Shown here: positions 38,545 through 46,764 of the stretch, piece by piece | Layout of the letters: the number at the start of each line of letters is the position of its first letter | Numbering within the stretch: the first letter of the stretch is position 1 | Origin: Collinsella aerofaciens | GTDB taxonomy: Bacteria > Actinomycetota > Coriobacteriia > Coriobacteriales > Coriobacteriaceae | DNA: 64,000 nt | Assembly (NCBI RefSeq): GCF_902364945.1 | Contig: NZ_CABJFS010000005.1 | Span: 1-64,000 of the forward strand | Direction: 5' to 3' | The notes under the pieces: generated by a model | Database searches by the model: none | Seen by the model: only the letters and a program-made list of their open reading frames with translations | Told to the model about the DNA's origin: nothing | Program-made: the position numbers and the translations under genes

Positions 38545-39915
38545 CTACTCCACTACCGCCTCTTCATCAGGGCGATACAGGATGTAAACGAGAACGAAGT
38601 TAAGAATTAAACCGACGACATTGCAAAGAATTGCGCCGATGAGGCTGCTCATATCACCAGAAGGATCCATATAACCGGGGAAGCTAAAAATGCCGCTCGA
38701 CGTCATAACGAACGTACAGGTGTTGAAAATCGCCGGGATAACAGCACTGATTGCTCCGGCGACCATGGAAGCGATAATGATCTTCTTGTGCTCCAAGATG
38801 ATGCCGTACAGCGCCGGTTCCGTAATCCCGAAAAAGCCCGTAATGGCACAGCTGAACCCAAGACTCTTTTCACTCGGGTCCTTCGAGCGGAGGGCAAACG
38901 CCAAACAAGCGCCGACAACACCCATGCTGCAGCAGAGAAGTCCAAGGATAGGATCGGAGCCGACGGTCATAATATTGTTGATGGAAAGCACGATCAGGGC
39001 CCAATGGAGTCCAAGGGGGATCATAACGAGACCGAATATCGGCCCGAGAATAACGCCGCAAAGGACGGGGCTGAACTGATAGACCGCCAGCACTGCAGCC
39101 GCAAGCAAAGAGCTCGCCTGCTGAATAACGGGGCCGATCACAAGGAGCGAGACGGGGGCGGCAACAGCAACCGTCAGGAACGGGACGAGCGCAAATGCCA
39201 CAACATCGGGAAGAACCGCCCGCAGCCACTTATTAAGAACGGATGCGAACCAAGCCGCCACGATAGCAGGAAACACCGTGGAGGAATAGCTCACCATTGT
39301 GAACTTCATGCCGAGCAAATCCAGCGCATCGCCCGCTCCGGCCGCAGCAACGAAAGTCGGATAAACCAGGATTGCGCCGAGTACCGCACCGATATATCGA
39401 TCGGTTCCAAAGAACTGAGCAGCAGATGATCCGACAAGAACGGGCAGGAAATACATGCAGGCATTTCCCATGCCGTACAGCAGAGTGTATATTCCGCTCT
39501 CGGCGGAAACAGCACCCGCCGTCGTCAGAATGCTAAGGATGGCGTTTATCATTCCGCATGCGATCAAGGCAGGAAGAACGGGCATCATGATGCCGCTGAT
39601 GAACTTCATTAGCTTTCCCAGAAAGCCCTTAGTCTCTCCTTCGCTTGCCTCGGAATCTCCGGCGTCAATCCCGGTTTCCTTGGCAACGATTTCATAGACC
39701 TTATCGACCTTAGGTCCCACAATCACCTGATATTGCCCCGCGGAATGGCGAATGTCGATCACGCCATCAATCGCCTTGACTTTTGCATCGTCTACGATGC
39801 TTTCGTCCTTAAGGTTGAACCTTAAACGAGTCATGCAGTGAGCTACAAATGTAACGTTGTCTGCGCCGCCCACCATCTCGAGAATCTCGGCAGCGAGCTT
39901 GGTTGTATCTGCCAT
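38545..39915 (-). CDS. PTS EIIBC, beta-glucoside/sucrose family (low-GC cassette)
   Basis: 456 aa from the ATG at 39915 (GGGAG 11 nt upstream; two nearer ATGs are less well placed). EIIB with Cys27 (AHCMTRLRFNL), an 18-residue acidic linker (DAGDSEASEGETKG), then EIIC with about ten helices and GITEPALYGIIL. No EIIA domain. It lies between a BglG-type antiterminator and an alpha/beta hydrolase. Codon use is more AT-rich than in the other EIIBC at 20.9 kb, suggesting separate, later acquisition. Confidence 0.9.
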   Translation of the reverse strand: MADTTKLAAEILEMVGGADNVTFVAHCMTRLRFNLKDESIVDDAKVKAIDGVIDIRHSAGQYQVIVGPKVDKVYEIVAKETGIDAGDSEASEGETKGFLGKLMKFISGIMMPVLPALIACGMINAILSILTTAGAVSAESGIYTLLYGMGNACMYFLPVLVGSSAAQFFGTDRYIGAVLGAILVYPTFVAAAGAGDALDLLGMKFTMVSYSSTVFPAIVAAWFASVLNKWLRAVLPDVVAFALVPFLTVAVAAPVSLLVIGPVIQQASSLLAAAVLAVYQFSPVLCGVILGPIFGLVMIPLGLHWALIVLSINNIMTVGSDPILGLLCCSMGVVGACLAFALRSKDPSEKSLGFSCAITGFFGITEPALYGIILEHKKIIIASMVAGAISAVIPAIFNTCTFVMTSSGIFSFPGYMDPSGDMSSLIGAILCNVVGLILNFVLVYILYRPDEEAVVE

Positions 39916-39983
39916 AAATACCATTTCTCCCATGTTGAGTTTTATATGTAACCATCAGCAAAGCGCGCGCCTTTGCCAACTAA

Positions 39984-40823
39984 TTACCTTGTTTTCGATG
40001 CAATTCGATTGATGTGCATCATGAGGTAGAGTCTTTCTTCGTCTATAAGTTCCCGCCCCGTCAGTCGGCTGAGAACAGAAGCAATATCATCGGCGCACAT
40101 TGATGCCACCGGATATTCTTTTTTGAGCGAGAGGTACATCTTGCGGTTGTCGCTCACGATGCTTTCGCCAGAGTTCAACCTATTGAATAAGTACTGAAGA
40201 TGGGTTGCGAACCTTGCGTAATCGAAACCTTCCCGATCAACTTGAATGCCAAGCCGATTTTCAACAGCAACGGTTGACTCCTCCAGAACACGATCGTAGA
40301 TATCCGCGCTAAACTCTTTAACTACTTCGCATGAGTCCGAATCGGCCATGTTATTGATAAACGCCATGGCAATTCCAACTGCCTCATGAGCTGGAAGCCT
40401 AACGTTAAGACGTTTCCTGATTATCTTAAGTGCATACTCGCCGATTCTAAATTCGACGGGATATTGTTGGCGGACATCAAACGATAAAGGCATGCGGACA
40501 ACGATATTTTGCTCTTTGCGCTTAACCGCATACGCGATATGGTCCGCAAGGATAAACGGCAAATTAGGGCTCACCTCATAAGACAGCAAACCTGTCGACA
40601 TATCAATAACATCCGAGGTAAGCTCGAGAAGCTCGTCGGGGACCTCGTCAACGAGAGCGATGTAGCGAGAGCTAACGTTATAAAACGTTCGTTGAATCTC
40701 CGAAAGAGGGACCTCGTCTCCGACATTCTTAAACCCCAGACCACGGCCGAATGCAACCAACTGTCTGCCATTTCCATCGACGCAGAGGACAGCGCTGGTA
40801 TTAATTCGTTTAACAATTTCCAT
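39984..40823 (-). CDS. BglG/LicT-family transcriptional antiterminator
   Basis: 279 aa from the ATG at 40823, with GGGGGGGACAC before it. The N-terminal RNA-binding CAT domain (residues 1-60: MEIVKRINTSAVLCVDGNGR, QLVAFGRGLGFKNVGDEV) is followed by two PRD domains with phosphorylation histidines (ILADHIAYAVKRK; LPAHEAVGIAMAFINNM; later FATHLQYLFNRL and LYLMMHINRI). It binds nascent RNA and prevents termination when the PTS is transporting sugar. A terminator hairpin lies in its own leader, as in bgl and lic operons. It controls the downstream EIIBC and hydrolase. Confidence 0.93.
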   Translation of the reverse strand: MEIVKRINTSAVLCVDGNGRQLVAFGRGLGFKNVGDEVPLSEIQRTFYNVSSRYIALVDEVPDELLELTSDVIDMSTGLLSYEVSPNLPFILADHIAYAVKRKEQNIVVRMPLSFDVRQQYPVEFRIGEYALKIIRKRLNVRLPAHEAVGIAMAFINNMADSDSCEVVKEFSADIYDRVLEESTVAVENRLGIQVDREGFDYARFATHLQYLFNRLNSGESIVSDNRKMYLSLKKEYPVASMCADDIASVLSRLTGRELIDEERLYLMMHINRIASKTR

Positions 40824-40845
40824 GTGTCCCCCCCCTAAACAGAAC

Positions 40846-40930
40846 AAGGCTCCCGAAGCAGAATCCGACAATCAATGTCGACAGATGCTGCTTCAGGAGC
40901 CTTGCCTGAATATCACTCTGAGGACTAGTT
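40846..40930 (-). promoter_or_regulatory. Leader with terminator and probable antiterminator (RAT-like) site
   Basis: On the minus strand AAGGCTCCTGAAGCAG (40888-40903) pairs with CTGCTTCGGGAGCCTT (40846-40861), a 16-bp stem with one mismatch, then TGTTCTGTTT. It lies 23 bp before the BglG-type start. The upstream arm begins CAGGCAAGGCTCC, close to the 3' half of known RAT sites (CAGGCAAAACC), so antiterminator folding would break the terminator stem. Confidence 0.65.
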
Positions 40931-41024
40931 TAAGCGAGCTAGTGCTAATGACCTCGAATAAACACTTCTAAACAGTTAAACGGTCGATATCTCCGTGTGA
41001 ACGGTTTGGAGGCAGAGGGCGGCC

Positions 41025-41513
41025 CTATGCCTGCTGATAGTGCAGGTGCTTCTCGTCGATATCGGCCAGGTCGCGGTCGAGATAACGACGCGCAAGCCAG
41101 TTGGCCATGGGGAGGTTCTGGTCCAGGTAGTTGCCGCACTCCTCGGGAGCAGCGCCGGGGATATCGCCCTCAAAGCCAGCAACAAACTCGAACAGCTCAC
41201 GCACAAGCGGCAAGATTTCCTCGCTCGTCAGCTCACCAAAAACGACGAGGTAAAAGCCCGTGCGGCAGCCCATGGGCCCAAAGTAGACGATACGGCTCGA
41301 CCACTCGGCATGGTTGCGAAGGAAGGTGGCGCCCAGATGCTCAATGGTGTGGCACTCGGCCGTGTTCATGACTGGCTCCTTGTTGGGCGTGGTCAGGCGC
41401 AGGTCAAAGGTGGTGACGGCGGCGCCGGTCGCCGGATCGCGGTCGATGCGGCTCACATACACGCCGGGCTCAAGCAGCAGATGGTCAACGGAAAAACTTG
41501 CAATGCGCTCCAT
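41025..41513 (-). CDS. luxS: S-ribosylhomocysteine lyase
   Basis: 162 aa. Cleaves S-ribosylhomocysteine to homocysteine and DPD, the precursor of AI-2. The metal site HTIEH is at 55-59 with the third ligand Cys126 (EECGNYL); the catalytic Cys83 is in GPMGCRTGFYL. Full length. It is a single gene; the upstream promoter region contains the GGGACGGGGCT palindrome at 41535. The homocysteine product links it to the Hcy methyltransferase-like gene at 1.7 kb. GAGGAACTGCC precedes the ATG. Confidence 0.96.
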   Translation of the reverse strand: MERIASFSVDHLLLEPGVYVSRIDRDPATGAAVTTFDLRLTTPNKEPVMNTAECHTIEHLGATFLRNHAEWSSRIVYFGPMGCRTGFYLVVFGELTSEEILPLVRELFEFVAGFEGDIPGAAPEECGNYLDQNLPMANWLARRYLDRDLADIDEKHLHYQQA

Positions 41514-41534
41514 GGCAGTTCCTCTCGGTAGTCA

Positions 41535-41653
41535 ATTTGGGACGGGGCTCTTTTAGCTGGTTCGAATGGTCGCACCAATCATACCAGTCAAAAAAGCCCC
41601 GTCCCAAATGAGCTGCCCGGGACGGGGATCAATGAGTTTTTAATCCCCGTCTC
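41535..41653. repeat. GGGACGGGGCT palindromes between luxS and the FGGY kinase gene
   Basis: ATTTGGGACGGGGCT (41535-41549) faces AGCCCCGTCCCAAAT (41595-41609). A second pair, GGGACGGGGAT and ATCCCCGTCTC, lies at 41619-41653. The same arms recur at 47945-48058. The second hairpin is 12 bp past the kinase stop and could also end that transcript. Confidence 0.75.
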
Positions 41654-41665
41654 AGAATAATCATG

Positions 41666-43156
41666 CTAGGCGGTGTACGCGATTGTAGATTTCACGGCAT
41701 GGCGCCAGCCGGCGATCTTTTTGGCGCGCTCGTCGGCGGACATGGTGGACTCCACGATGCCGCGGGCGCCGTAGACGTCGACGACGTCGCGCGTGTACAT
41801 GCCCAGCGCAATGCCGCAGGCCCAGGCCGCGCCCAGACCGCTCATCTCGTCGTTGCTCGCGATGCGAATGGGCGAGCCGACCAAGTCGCTCTCAAACTGC
41901 ATCAGGTACGCGTCGCGCGTGGGACCGCCGTCAACACGAAGCTCGGCCAACGCCGCGCCCGAATCCTCGACCATCGCATCAATCACGTCGAAGATCTGAT
42001 AGGCGATCGACTCGTCAGCGGCCTTTACGAACTCCGCACGGCCCGTGGTGCGCGTCATGCCAAAGATGCAGCCCTCGGCATCGCTCGCCCAGTGCGGCGC
42101 GCCCAGGCCAGTGAACGCCGGCACAAAGTAGACACGGCTTGCCGGATTGGCGGCGTAGCACAGGTCGGTGACTTCCTCGGGATTGTTGATGAGTTCCAGG
42201 TCGTCGCGCAGCCACGTCTTGACGGCGCCGGCGTAGCTCACGTTGCCCTCGAGAACATACTCGGTCACACCGTCCATACGCCATGCGAGCGAGCTCGAAA
42301 GCCCATGCGAGCTGGCGACGAACTCGTCGCCGACGTTCATCATGACCGAGCTGCCGGTGCCATACGTTGCCTTGGCCATACCGCGGCTGCGGCAACCCTG
42401 CGCAAACAGGGCCGCATGGCTGTCGCCCAGCACGCCGTGCACCGGCACGGGCGCGGGCAAAAAGCCGTCCAGGTCCGTCGTGCCAAAGAGACCGTCGGAG
42501 TCGGTCACCTGCGGCAGGCAGGCCGGATCGATGCCAAAGGCCTCGCACACCGGCTCGCTCCAGCAGCCACGGCGCAGGTCGAAGAGCTGTGTGCGGCTGG
42601 CATTGGACCAGTCGCAGCGGAACTCCGCGCCGCCCGTGAGCGTCCAGACCACCCAAGCATCGATGGTGCCTAGACACAGCTCGCCCGCCGCCGCAGCCTC
42701 GGCAGCCGCCGGAACGTTCGCGAGGATCCAAGCCATCTTGCCCGCCGGATAGTAGGGCGAGAGCACCAGACCCGTCGTGTCACGCACCAGCTCGGCCACG
42801 CCTTCGCGCGCGGCAAGCTCGTCGCACAGCTCGCGGGCGCGGGCGCACTGCCACACCACGGCGTCGCATAGCGGCTCGCCCGTCGTGCGGTTCCAGGCAA
42901 CGGTGGTCTCGCGCTGGTTGGAGATGCCAATGCCGGCGATATCGGCCGGATCGACCCCGGTCTCCTCCACCACGGCACGCGCCACGGCCAGCACGTTGGC
43001 GGCAATCTCGGTCGGATCATGGCTCACCCAGCCGGCCTCGTTGACAATCTGGCGATGCGAGCGGTCGGCACGATGAATCAGGTGGCCGCCCTCGTCCACC
43101 AGCAGCGCCTTCGTGCCCTGCGTGGACTGATCGATTCCGATGATGTATTTGCTCAT
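41666..43156 (-). CDS. FGGY-family sugar kinase (glycerol kinase-like; apulose kinase candidate)
   Basis: 496 aa. FGGY fold: phosphate loop YIIGIDQSTQGTKALLVDE at 4-22, GISNQRETTVAWNRTTGEPL, substrate-side AYAGAVKTWLRDD-like (NVSYAGAVKTWLRDDLEL) and the ATP-site ELRVDGGPTRDAYLMQ. By eye it is nearest glycerol kinase, but it has IDQSTQGTK where glycerol kinases have DQSTTSSR. It is the last gene of an operon with a sugar isomerase and split transketolase, which argues for a ketose substrate. D-apulose kinase fits that set. GGAGAGTAC precedes the ATG. Confidence 0.8.
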   Translation of the reverse strand: MSKYIIGIDQSTQGTKALLVDEGGHLIHRADRSHRQIVNEAGWVSHDPTEIAANVLAVARAVVEETGVDPADIAGIGISNQRETTVAWNRTTGEPLCDAVVWQCARARELCDELAAREGVAELVRDTTGLVLSPYYPAGKMAWILANVPAAAEAAAAGELCLGTIDAWVVWTLTGGAEFRCDWSNASRTQLFDLRRGCWSEPVCEAFGIDPACLPQVTDSDGLFGTTDLDGFLPAPVPVHGVLGDSHAALFAQGCRSRGMAKATYGTGSSVMMNVGDEFVASSHGLSSSLAWRMDGVTEYVLEGNVSYAGAVKTWLRDDLELINNPEEVTDLCYAANPASRVYFVPAFTGLGAPHWASDAEGCIFGMTRTTGRAEFVKAADESIAYQIFDVIDAMVEDSGAALAELRVDGGPTRDAYLMQFESDLVGSPIRIASNDEMSGLGAAWACGIALGMYTRDVVDVYGARGIVESTMSADERAKKIAGWRHAVKSTIAYTA

Positions 43157-43271
43157 GTACTCTCCTGTCTCCCCCGTCGATTTAAAAACTAAAACCCGAC
43201 GGACAAGGAGCGAGTGGCCGACCGGCTCATGAGAGCGCAGCCGGCCTGCTCAGAATTCAACCTAAAAGGAT

Positions 43272-43333
43272 TGGTGCAAACCTGTCCCCTTTGCACCAAG
43301 TTGATGCAAAGTAACCTGTCCCCGATGCACCAA
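43272..43333. repeat. TGCAAACCTGTCCCC palindromic unit inside the operon
   Basis: TTGGTGCAAACCTGTCCCCT pairs with TTTGCACCAA, followed by a second arm TGCAAAGTAACCTGTCCCCG...TGCACCAA. It lies between the transketolase C-subunit and kinase genes and shares the CTGTCCC wording of the 16274 and 36491 palindromes. Confidence 0.6.
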
Positions 43334-44275
43334 TTACTCTGCGGGCAGGAACTCGGCGACGGTCTGCGCGATTCCGGCACCCGTCAGGCCGTAGTGCGCA
43401 AAGACCTCGGGACTCGTGCCGGTGATGACCGGCGCGTCGGGCAGGCTCAGGCACTTAACCGGACGCGGGCAATGCTCGCCCACGACCTGCGCGACCATGG
43501 AGCCCAGGCCGCCAAAGGGGCTGTGCTCCTCAACGGTCACGACGGCGCGCGTGGCACCGGCGGCCTCAATCACGGCCTCGGCGTCGAGCGGCTTGACGCA
43601 GTACATGTCGAGCACGGTAGCGGAGATGCCCTGCTCGGCCAGCAGGTCGGCGGCGTCCACGGCATGGCGGACCATCTCGCCGGTGGCGACAATCGTCACA
43701 TCGGTGCCACGACGCACCCAGGTGGCGCGGTCCATCTGGAACGGGCACTCGTCCTCGGTATACACGTCCTCGACCGGGTTGCGGCCCACGCGGATATAAG
43801 CCGGCTTGTTGTCGGCAACCAGGGCGCGCACGAGCTCGGCGGTCTGGAAACGATCGCTCGGCAGATATACGCGCATGTTGGGAATCGCACTCATGGCAGC
43901 GATATCCTGCGCGGAGTGATGGCTCATGCCCAAGGCGCCGTAGGAGACGCCGCCCGAGATGCCGATGAGCTTGACGTTGGTGTTGGAGTACGAGACATCG
44001 ACCTTGCACTGCTCATACGAGCGCGTGGTCACAAAGGACGCCGGCGAGGCGGCCCAAGCCTTCTTGCCGCACGAAGCCATGCCGGCGGCGATGCTCACCA
44101 GGTCCTGCTCGGCGATGCCGACCTCGACGGACTGCTGGGGATACTGATCGAAGAACGGCGTGAGCGATGCGGAGCCGCGGGAGTCGGAGCACAGGACGAC
44201 GATGTCCTTATCGGTCTCGGCGGCCTCGAGCAGCGTGTCGCAGATAACCTTGCGGTTGGCGATCTTGTTAGCCAT
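43334..44275 (-). CDS. Transketolase C-terminal subunit (split transketolase)
   Basis: 313 aa from the ATG at 44275, with AAGGAGG 7 nt before it and an 8-nt overlap with the N-subunit gene. It carries the pyrimidine-binding domain (SVEVGIAEQDLVSIAAGMAS with the catalytic Glu) and the C-terminal domain (DRATWVRRGTDVTIVATGEM, VVTVEEHSPFGGLGS). It works as a heterodimer with the product of 44268-45104. The paired subunit form is that of apulose-4-phosphate transketolase AptAB and other specialised transketolases. The genes before and after are an isomerase and a kinase. Confidence 0.92.
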   Translation of the reverse strand: MANKIANRKVICDTLLEAAETDKDIVVLCSDSRGSASLTPFFDQYPQQSVEVGIAEQDLVSIAAGMASCGKKAWAASPASFVTTRSYEQCKVDVSYSNTNVKLIGISGGVSYGALGMSHHSAQDIAAMSAIPNMRVYLPSDRFQTAELVRALVADNKPAYIRVGRNPVEDVYTEDECPFQMDRATWVRRGTDVTIVATGEMVRHAVDAADLLAEQGISATVLDMYCVKPLDAEAVIEAAGATRAVVTVEEHSPFGGLGSMVAQVVGEHCPRPVKCLSLPDAPVITGTSPEVFAHYGLTGAGIAQTVAEFLPAE

Positions 44276-45104
44276 TGATAGCCTCCTTGTGGGCAGCGAA
44301 ATCGGCGATGATCTGGGCATATTCCTCGTCGTTGGGCAAGTGATGATGCCAGGCGGCCTTGTCCTCCATAACCGGCGAGCCGTAGCCCTTCACCGTGTTG
44401 AGGATGATGACCGTGGGCTTGCCCTTGGTCTCGGCGGCCAACGTCAGTGCGGCATCGATGGCCTGGACGTCGTTGCCCGGAATGGAGAGCACGTTCCAGC
44501 CGAAGGCGGCCCAGCGCTCCTCCTGCGAATCCTGCTTCATGACGTCCTCGGTGCTGCCGCTGATCTGCAGGCGGTTGCGGTCCACGAGCGCGCACAGGTT
44601 ATCGAGCTGGTAGTTGCCGCCGCTCATGGCGCCTTCCCAGACCGAGCCCTCGGCAAGCTCGCCGTCGCCCATGATGGTGTAGACGCGGTAGTCGCGGCCG
44701 TCCATCTTGCCGGCAAGCGCCATGCCCACGGCCACGGGCAGACCGTGACCCAACGAGCCGGAGTTCATCTCGATGCCCTTGAGCTTGTTGTTGGGGTGGC
44801 CGATGTAGGGGCTGCCAAACTTGGAGAAGCGGGCCTTGACGTCGTCGAGGTCCAGATAGCCCTCGTGGCACAGCACCGCGTAGTAGGCTTCCATGGCGTG
44901 GCCCTTAGAGAGCACAAAGCGGTCGCGGTTGGGGTCGTCGACGGTCTCGGGCGAAATGTTGAGGTGGTTGGCATAGAGGGTCATGAGGGCGTCGATCACC
45001 GACATGTCGCCGCCGATGTGGCCGCCGGCGCCAGCCATGATGATATCGACGCAATCGCGGCGAAGATCCCAACGCAGGGACTCAAGCTCTTCGATAGTTG
45101 CCAT
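44268..45104 (-). CDS. Transketolase N-terminal subunit (split transketolase)
   Basis: 278 aa. Thiamine-diphosphate-binding half: GGHIGGDMSVIDALMTLYAN with catalytic His-type features, FVLSKGHAMEAYYAVL, LGHGLPVAVGMALAGK and the Mg-ThDP motif GDGELAEGSVWEGAMSGGNY ending in VDRN. It starts 2 bp after the isomerase stop (GAGAGTAGAAATG) and overlaps the C-subunit gene, so all are translated from one message. Confidence 0.92.
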   Translation of the reverse strand: MATIEELESLRWDLRRDCVDIIMAGAGGHIGGDMSVIDALMTLYANHLNISPETVDDPNRDRFVLSKGHAMEAYYAVLCHEGYLDLDDVKARFSKFGSPYIGHPNNKLKGIEMNSGSLGHGLPVAVGMALAGKMDGRDYRVYTIMGDGELAEGSVWEGAMSGGNYQLDNLCALVDRNRLQISGSTEDVMKQDSQEERWAAFGWNVLSIPGNDVQAIDAALTLAAETKGKPTVIILNTVKGYGSPVMEDKAAWHHHLPNDEEYAQIIADFAAHKEAING

Positions 45105-45106
45105 TT

Positions 45107-46507
45107 CTACTCTCCTCGCAGGTAAGCTTTGACGTCTTCTTCAATCGGGTCGTATAGGTCGGGCTGGATGCCAATGTACTTGCACGCCTCGTAGAGCACC
45201 GGTACCACGTTGGCGTGAATGGCGACGCAGTGGTGAATGTAGGGGCCCTCGACGATCTTGGCCTCGAGGCGCTTGAGGTTGTCGACCTCAACCCACAGGT
45301 AGGTGCCCATGCCGGCCGGCCCGTCGATGCCGCGGGCGTTGCCGAGCAGCAGCGAATACTCGCCGTTGTCGCCATCAAAGCGGGCAAGGGTGAGGTCGCC
45401 GTGCTTGGCCTCGGCCGTCAGCGCACCGGGGTGATCGAAAGCCAGCGGGTAGGTGAGCTTGGGCTTGACGGCCGCGCAGCTGCAGGGCCAGGGACCGCAG
45501 TGCTGTAGCAGCTCGCCGTTCTCGTTATCGGGATGACGCACGGTCCAGTCGGCGAACATGCCGCGGTGACGGCCCAGGTCGGCGGCCTCGACCATCAGCG
45601 CGGTAATGGCGCCGTGGATATCGGTCTCGCACACGATAGGGATGCCCATCTCGTTGAGGATGGCGTTGGCGGCGCAGGGCATAATGCCCAGCTCGTCCTG
45701 CAGAGCGTTCCAGCACTGGATGGCGCCGGCGTTGCAGCCGTACTTATCGACCAGGCGCTTCATGGCGATAGCGAGCCCTGCGACCGCGGGGACCTTGTCC
45801 TCGGGAATGCAGATCTCAAAGCTGTCGCGAATGTGGTCGAGCATGGCGGACATGGCCTGTTCGTCGGTCTGGGCGTCGCGCACGGCCTGGACGAGCTCGG
45901 TCATGGGGATGGGTGAAAGCTGGATGTTGAACTTCTCGAGCAGCTCGCCCTCGTTGCACATGGTCGACCAGAAGTCGAACGGACGAGTGGCCATCTGCAG
46001 GATGCGGGTGTGCTTGAAGGTCTTGACCACGTTGCACACGGCCAGGAAGTCCCAGACGCCGCGCTCGAACTCGGGGTCGGTCAGGCGGCAGTTGGTCATG
46101 TAGGTGAAGGGAACCTGGAAGCGGCGCAGGACCTTGCCAGTCGCGAACAGGCCACACTGGCTGTCGCGCAGACGGGTGCCGTCGGGCTCGGGGCGCTCGT
46201 CGCGCGGGCCCCACAGCAGCACGGGCAGGCCGAGCTCACGGGCAAGGCGGGCGCAAACGTACTCGGTGCCAAAGTTGGCGTGGCACAGCATGATGCCGTC
46301 GACGCCCTCGGCGCGGAACTTCTTGACGATAGGCTCGATATGGCTGTCGTCAAACAGCAGGCCCTCGTCGTTGATGTCGTCGATGTCCACAATGTCGACG
46401 CCGATCTCGCGCAGGCGATTAGCCGTCAGGCCGCGATACTTAATCGCGTCCGGCGCGCTAAAAATGCTGCGGCGCGTGGGCACAAAGCCGAGCTTGATCT
46501 TATCCAT
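45107..46507 (-). CDS. L-fucose/L-arabinose isomerase-like sugar isomerase
   Basis: 466 aa. The fold is that of the FucI/AraA isomerase group: N-terminal Rossmann-like part (KLGFVPTRRSIFSAPDAIKY, VDGIMLCHANFGTEYVCARL) and a metal-binding C-terminal half with NEMGIPIVCETDIHGAITAL (Glu/Asp) and YIHHCVAIHANVVPVLYEA (His). It would turn an aldose into the ketose used by the downstream kinase and transketolase. It is shorter than classical FucI (about 590 aa). The promoter region holds a cluster of TAAACA sites. If the operon is for apiose, this would be the D-apiose isomerase. Confidence 0.82.
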   Translation of the reverse strand: MDKIKLGFVPTRRSIFSAPDAIKYRGLTANRLREIGVDIVDIDDINDEGLLFDDSHIEPIVKKFRAEGVDGIMLCHANFGTEYVCARLARELGLPVLLWGPRDERPEPDGTRLRDSQCGLFATGKVLRRFQVPFTYMTNCRLTDPEFERGVWDFLAVCNVVKTFKHTRILQMATRPFDFWSTMCNEGELLEKFNIQLSPIPMTELVQAVRDAQTDEQAMSAMLDHIRDSFEICIPEDKVPAVAGLAIAMKRLVDKYGCNAGAIQCWNALQDELGIMPCAANAILNEMGIPIVCETDIHGAITALMVEAADLGRHRGMFADWTVRHPDNENGELLQHCGPWPCSCAAVKPKLTYPLAFDHPGALTAEAKHGDLTLARFDGDNGEYSLLLGNARGIDGPAGMGTYLWVEVDNLKRLEAKIVEGPYIHHCVAIHANVVPVLYEACKYIGIQPDLYDPIEEDVKAYLRGE

Positions 46508-46534
46508 GTACGTCCTCCCCTAGTCACATGTTCA

Positions 46535-46652
46535 GTAAACAGACGCTTGTTTCGTTTTGTTCTGTTTACTAAATGTTTTACTATTCTGTTTAGAAGTTTA
46601 GCGCGAAATACCCGTGGACGGTAGTGAAATCAGCCTAAACGGTATGTAAACA
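46535..46652. promoter_or_regulatory. Cluster of TAAACA half-sites upstream of the isomerase operon
   Basis: GTAAACA at 46535-46541, TGTTTAC at 46563-46569, TGTTTTAC at 46574-46581, TGTTTAG at 46587-46593, CTAAAC at 46635-46640 and GTAAACA at 46646-46652. They fill the short AT-rich gap between the isomerase start (46507) and the terminator of the LacI gene (46674). Same half-site as at 22.4-22.8 kb. Confidence 0.65.
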
Positions 46653-46673
46653 GACTGAACATACAAGGGAAAC

Positions 46674-46702
46674 AAAAAGGGGTCCCGAAGGACCCCCTTT
46701 TT
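46674..46702 (-). terminator. Intrinsic terminator of the LacI-family gene
   Basis: AAAAAGGGGGTCC-TTCG-GGACCCCTTTTT on the minus strand: a strong stem with a TTCG loop and T-tract, 62 bp after the stop. The flanking A-tract makes it bidirectional. Confidence 0.93.
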
Positions 46703-46764
46703 GAATAGGGTTGTTTTTACTGCCCTCGCGCGCTTTGACGCGCCGCGAGCGATGCTGCCCTCGC

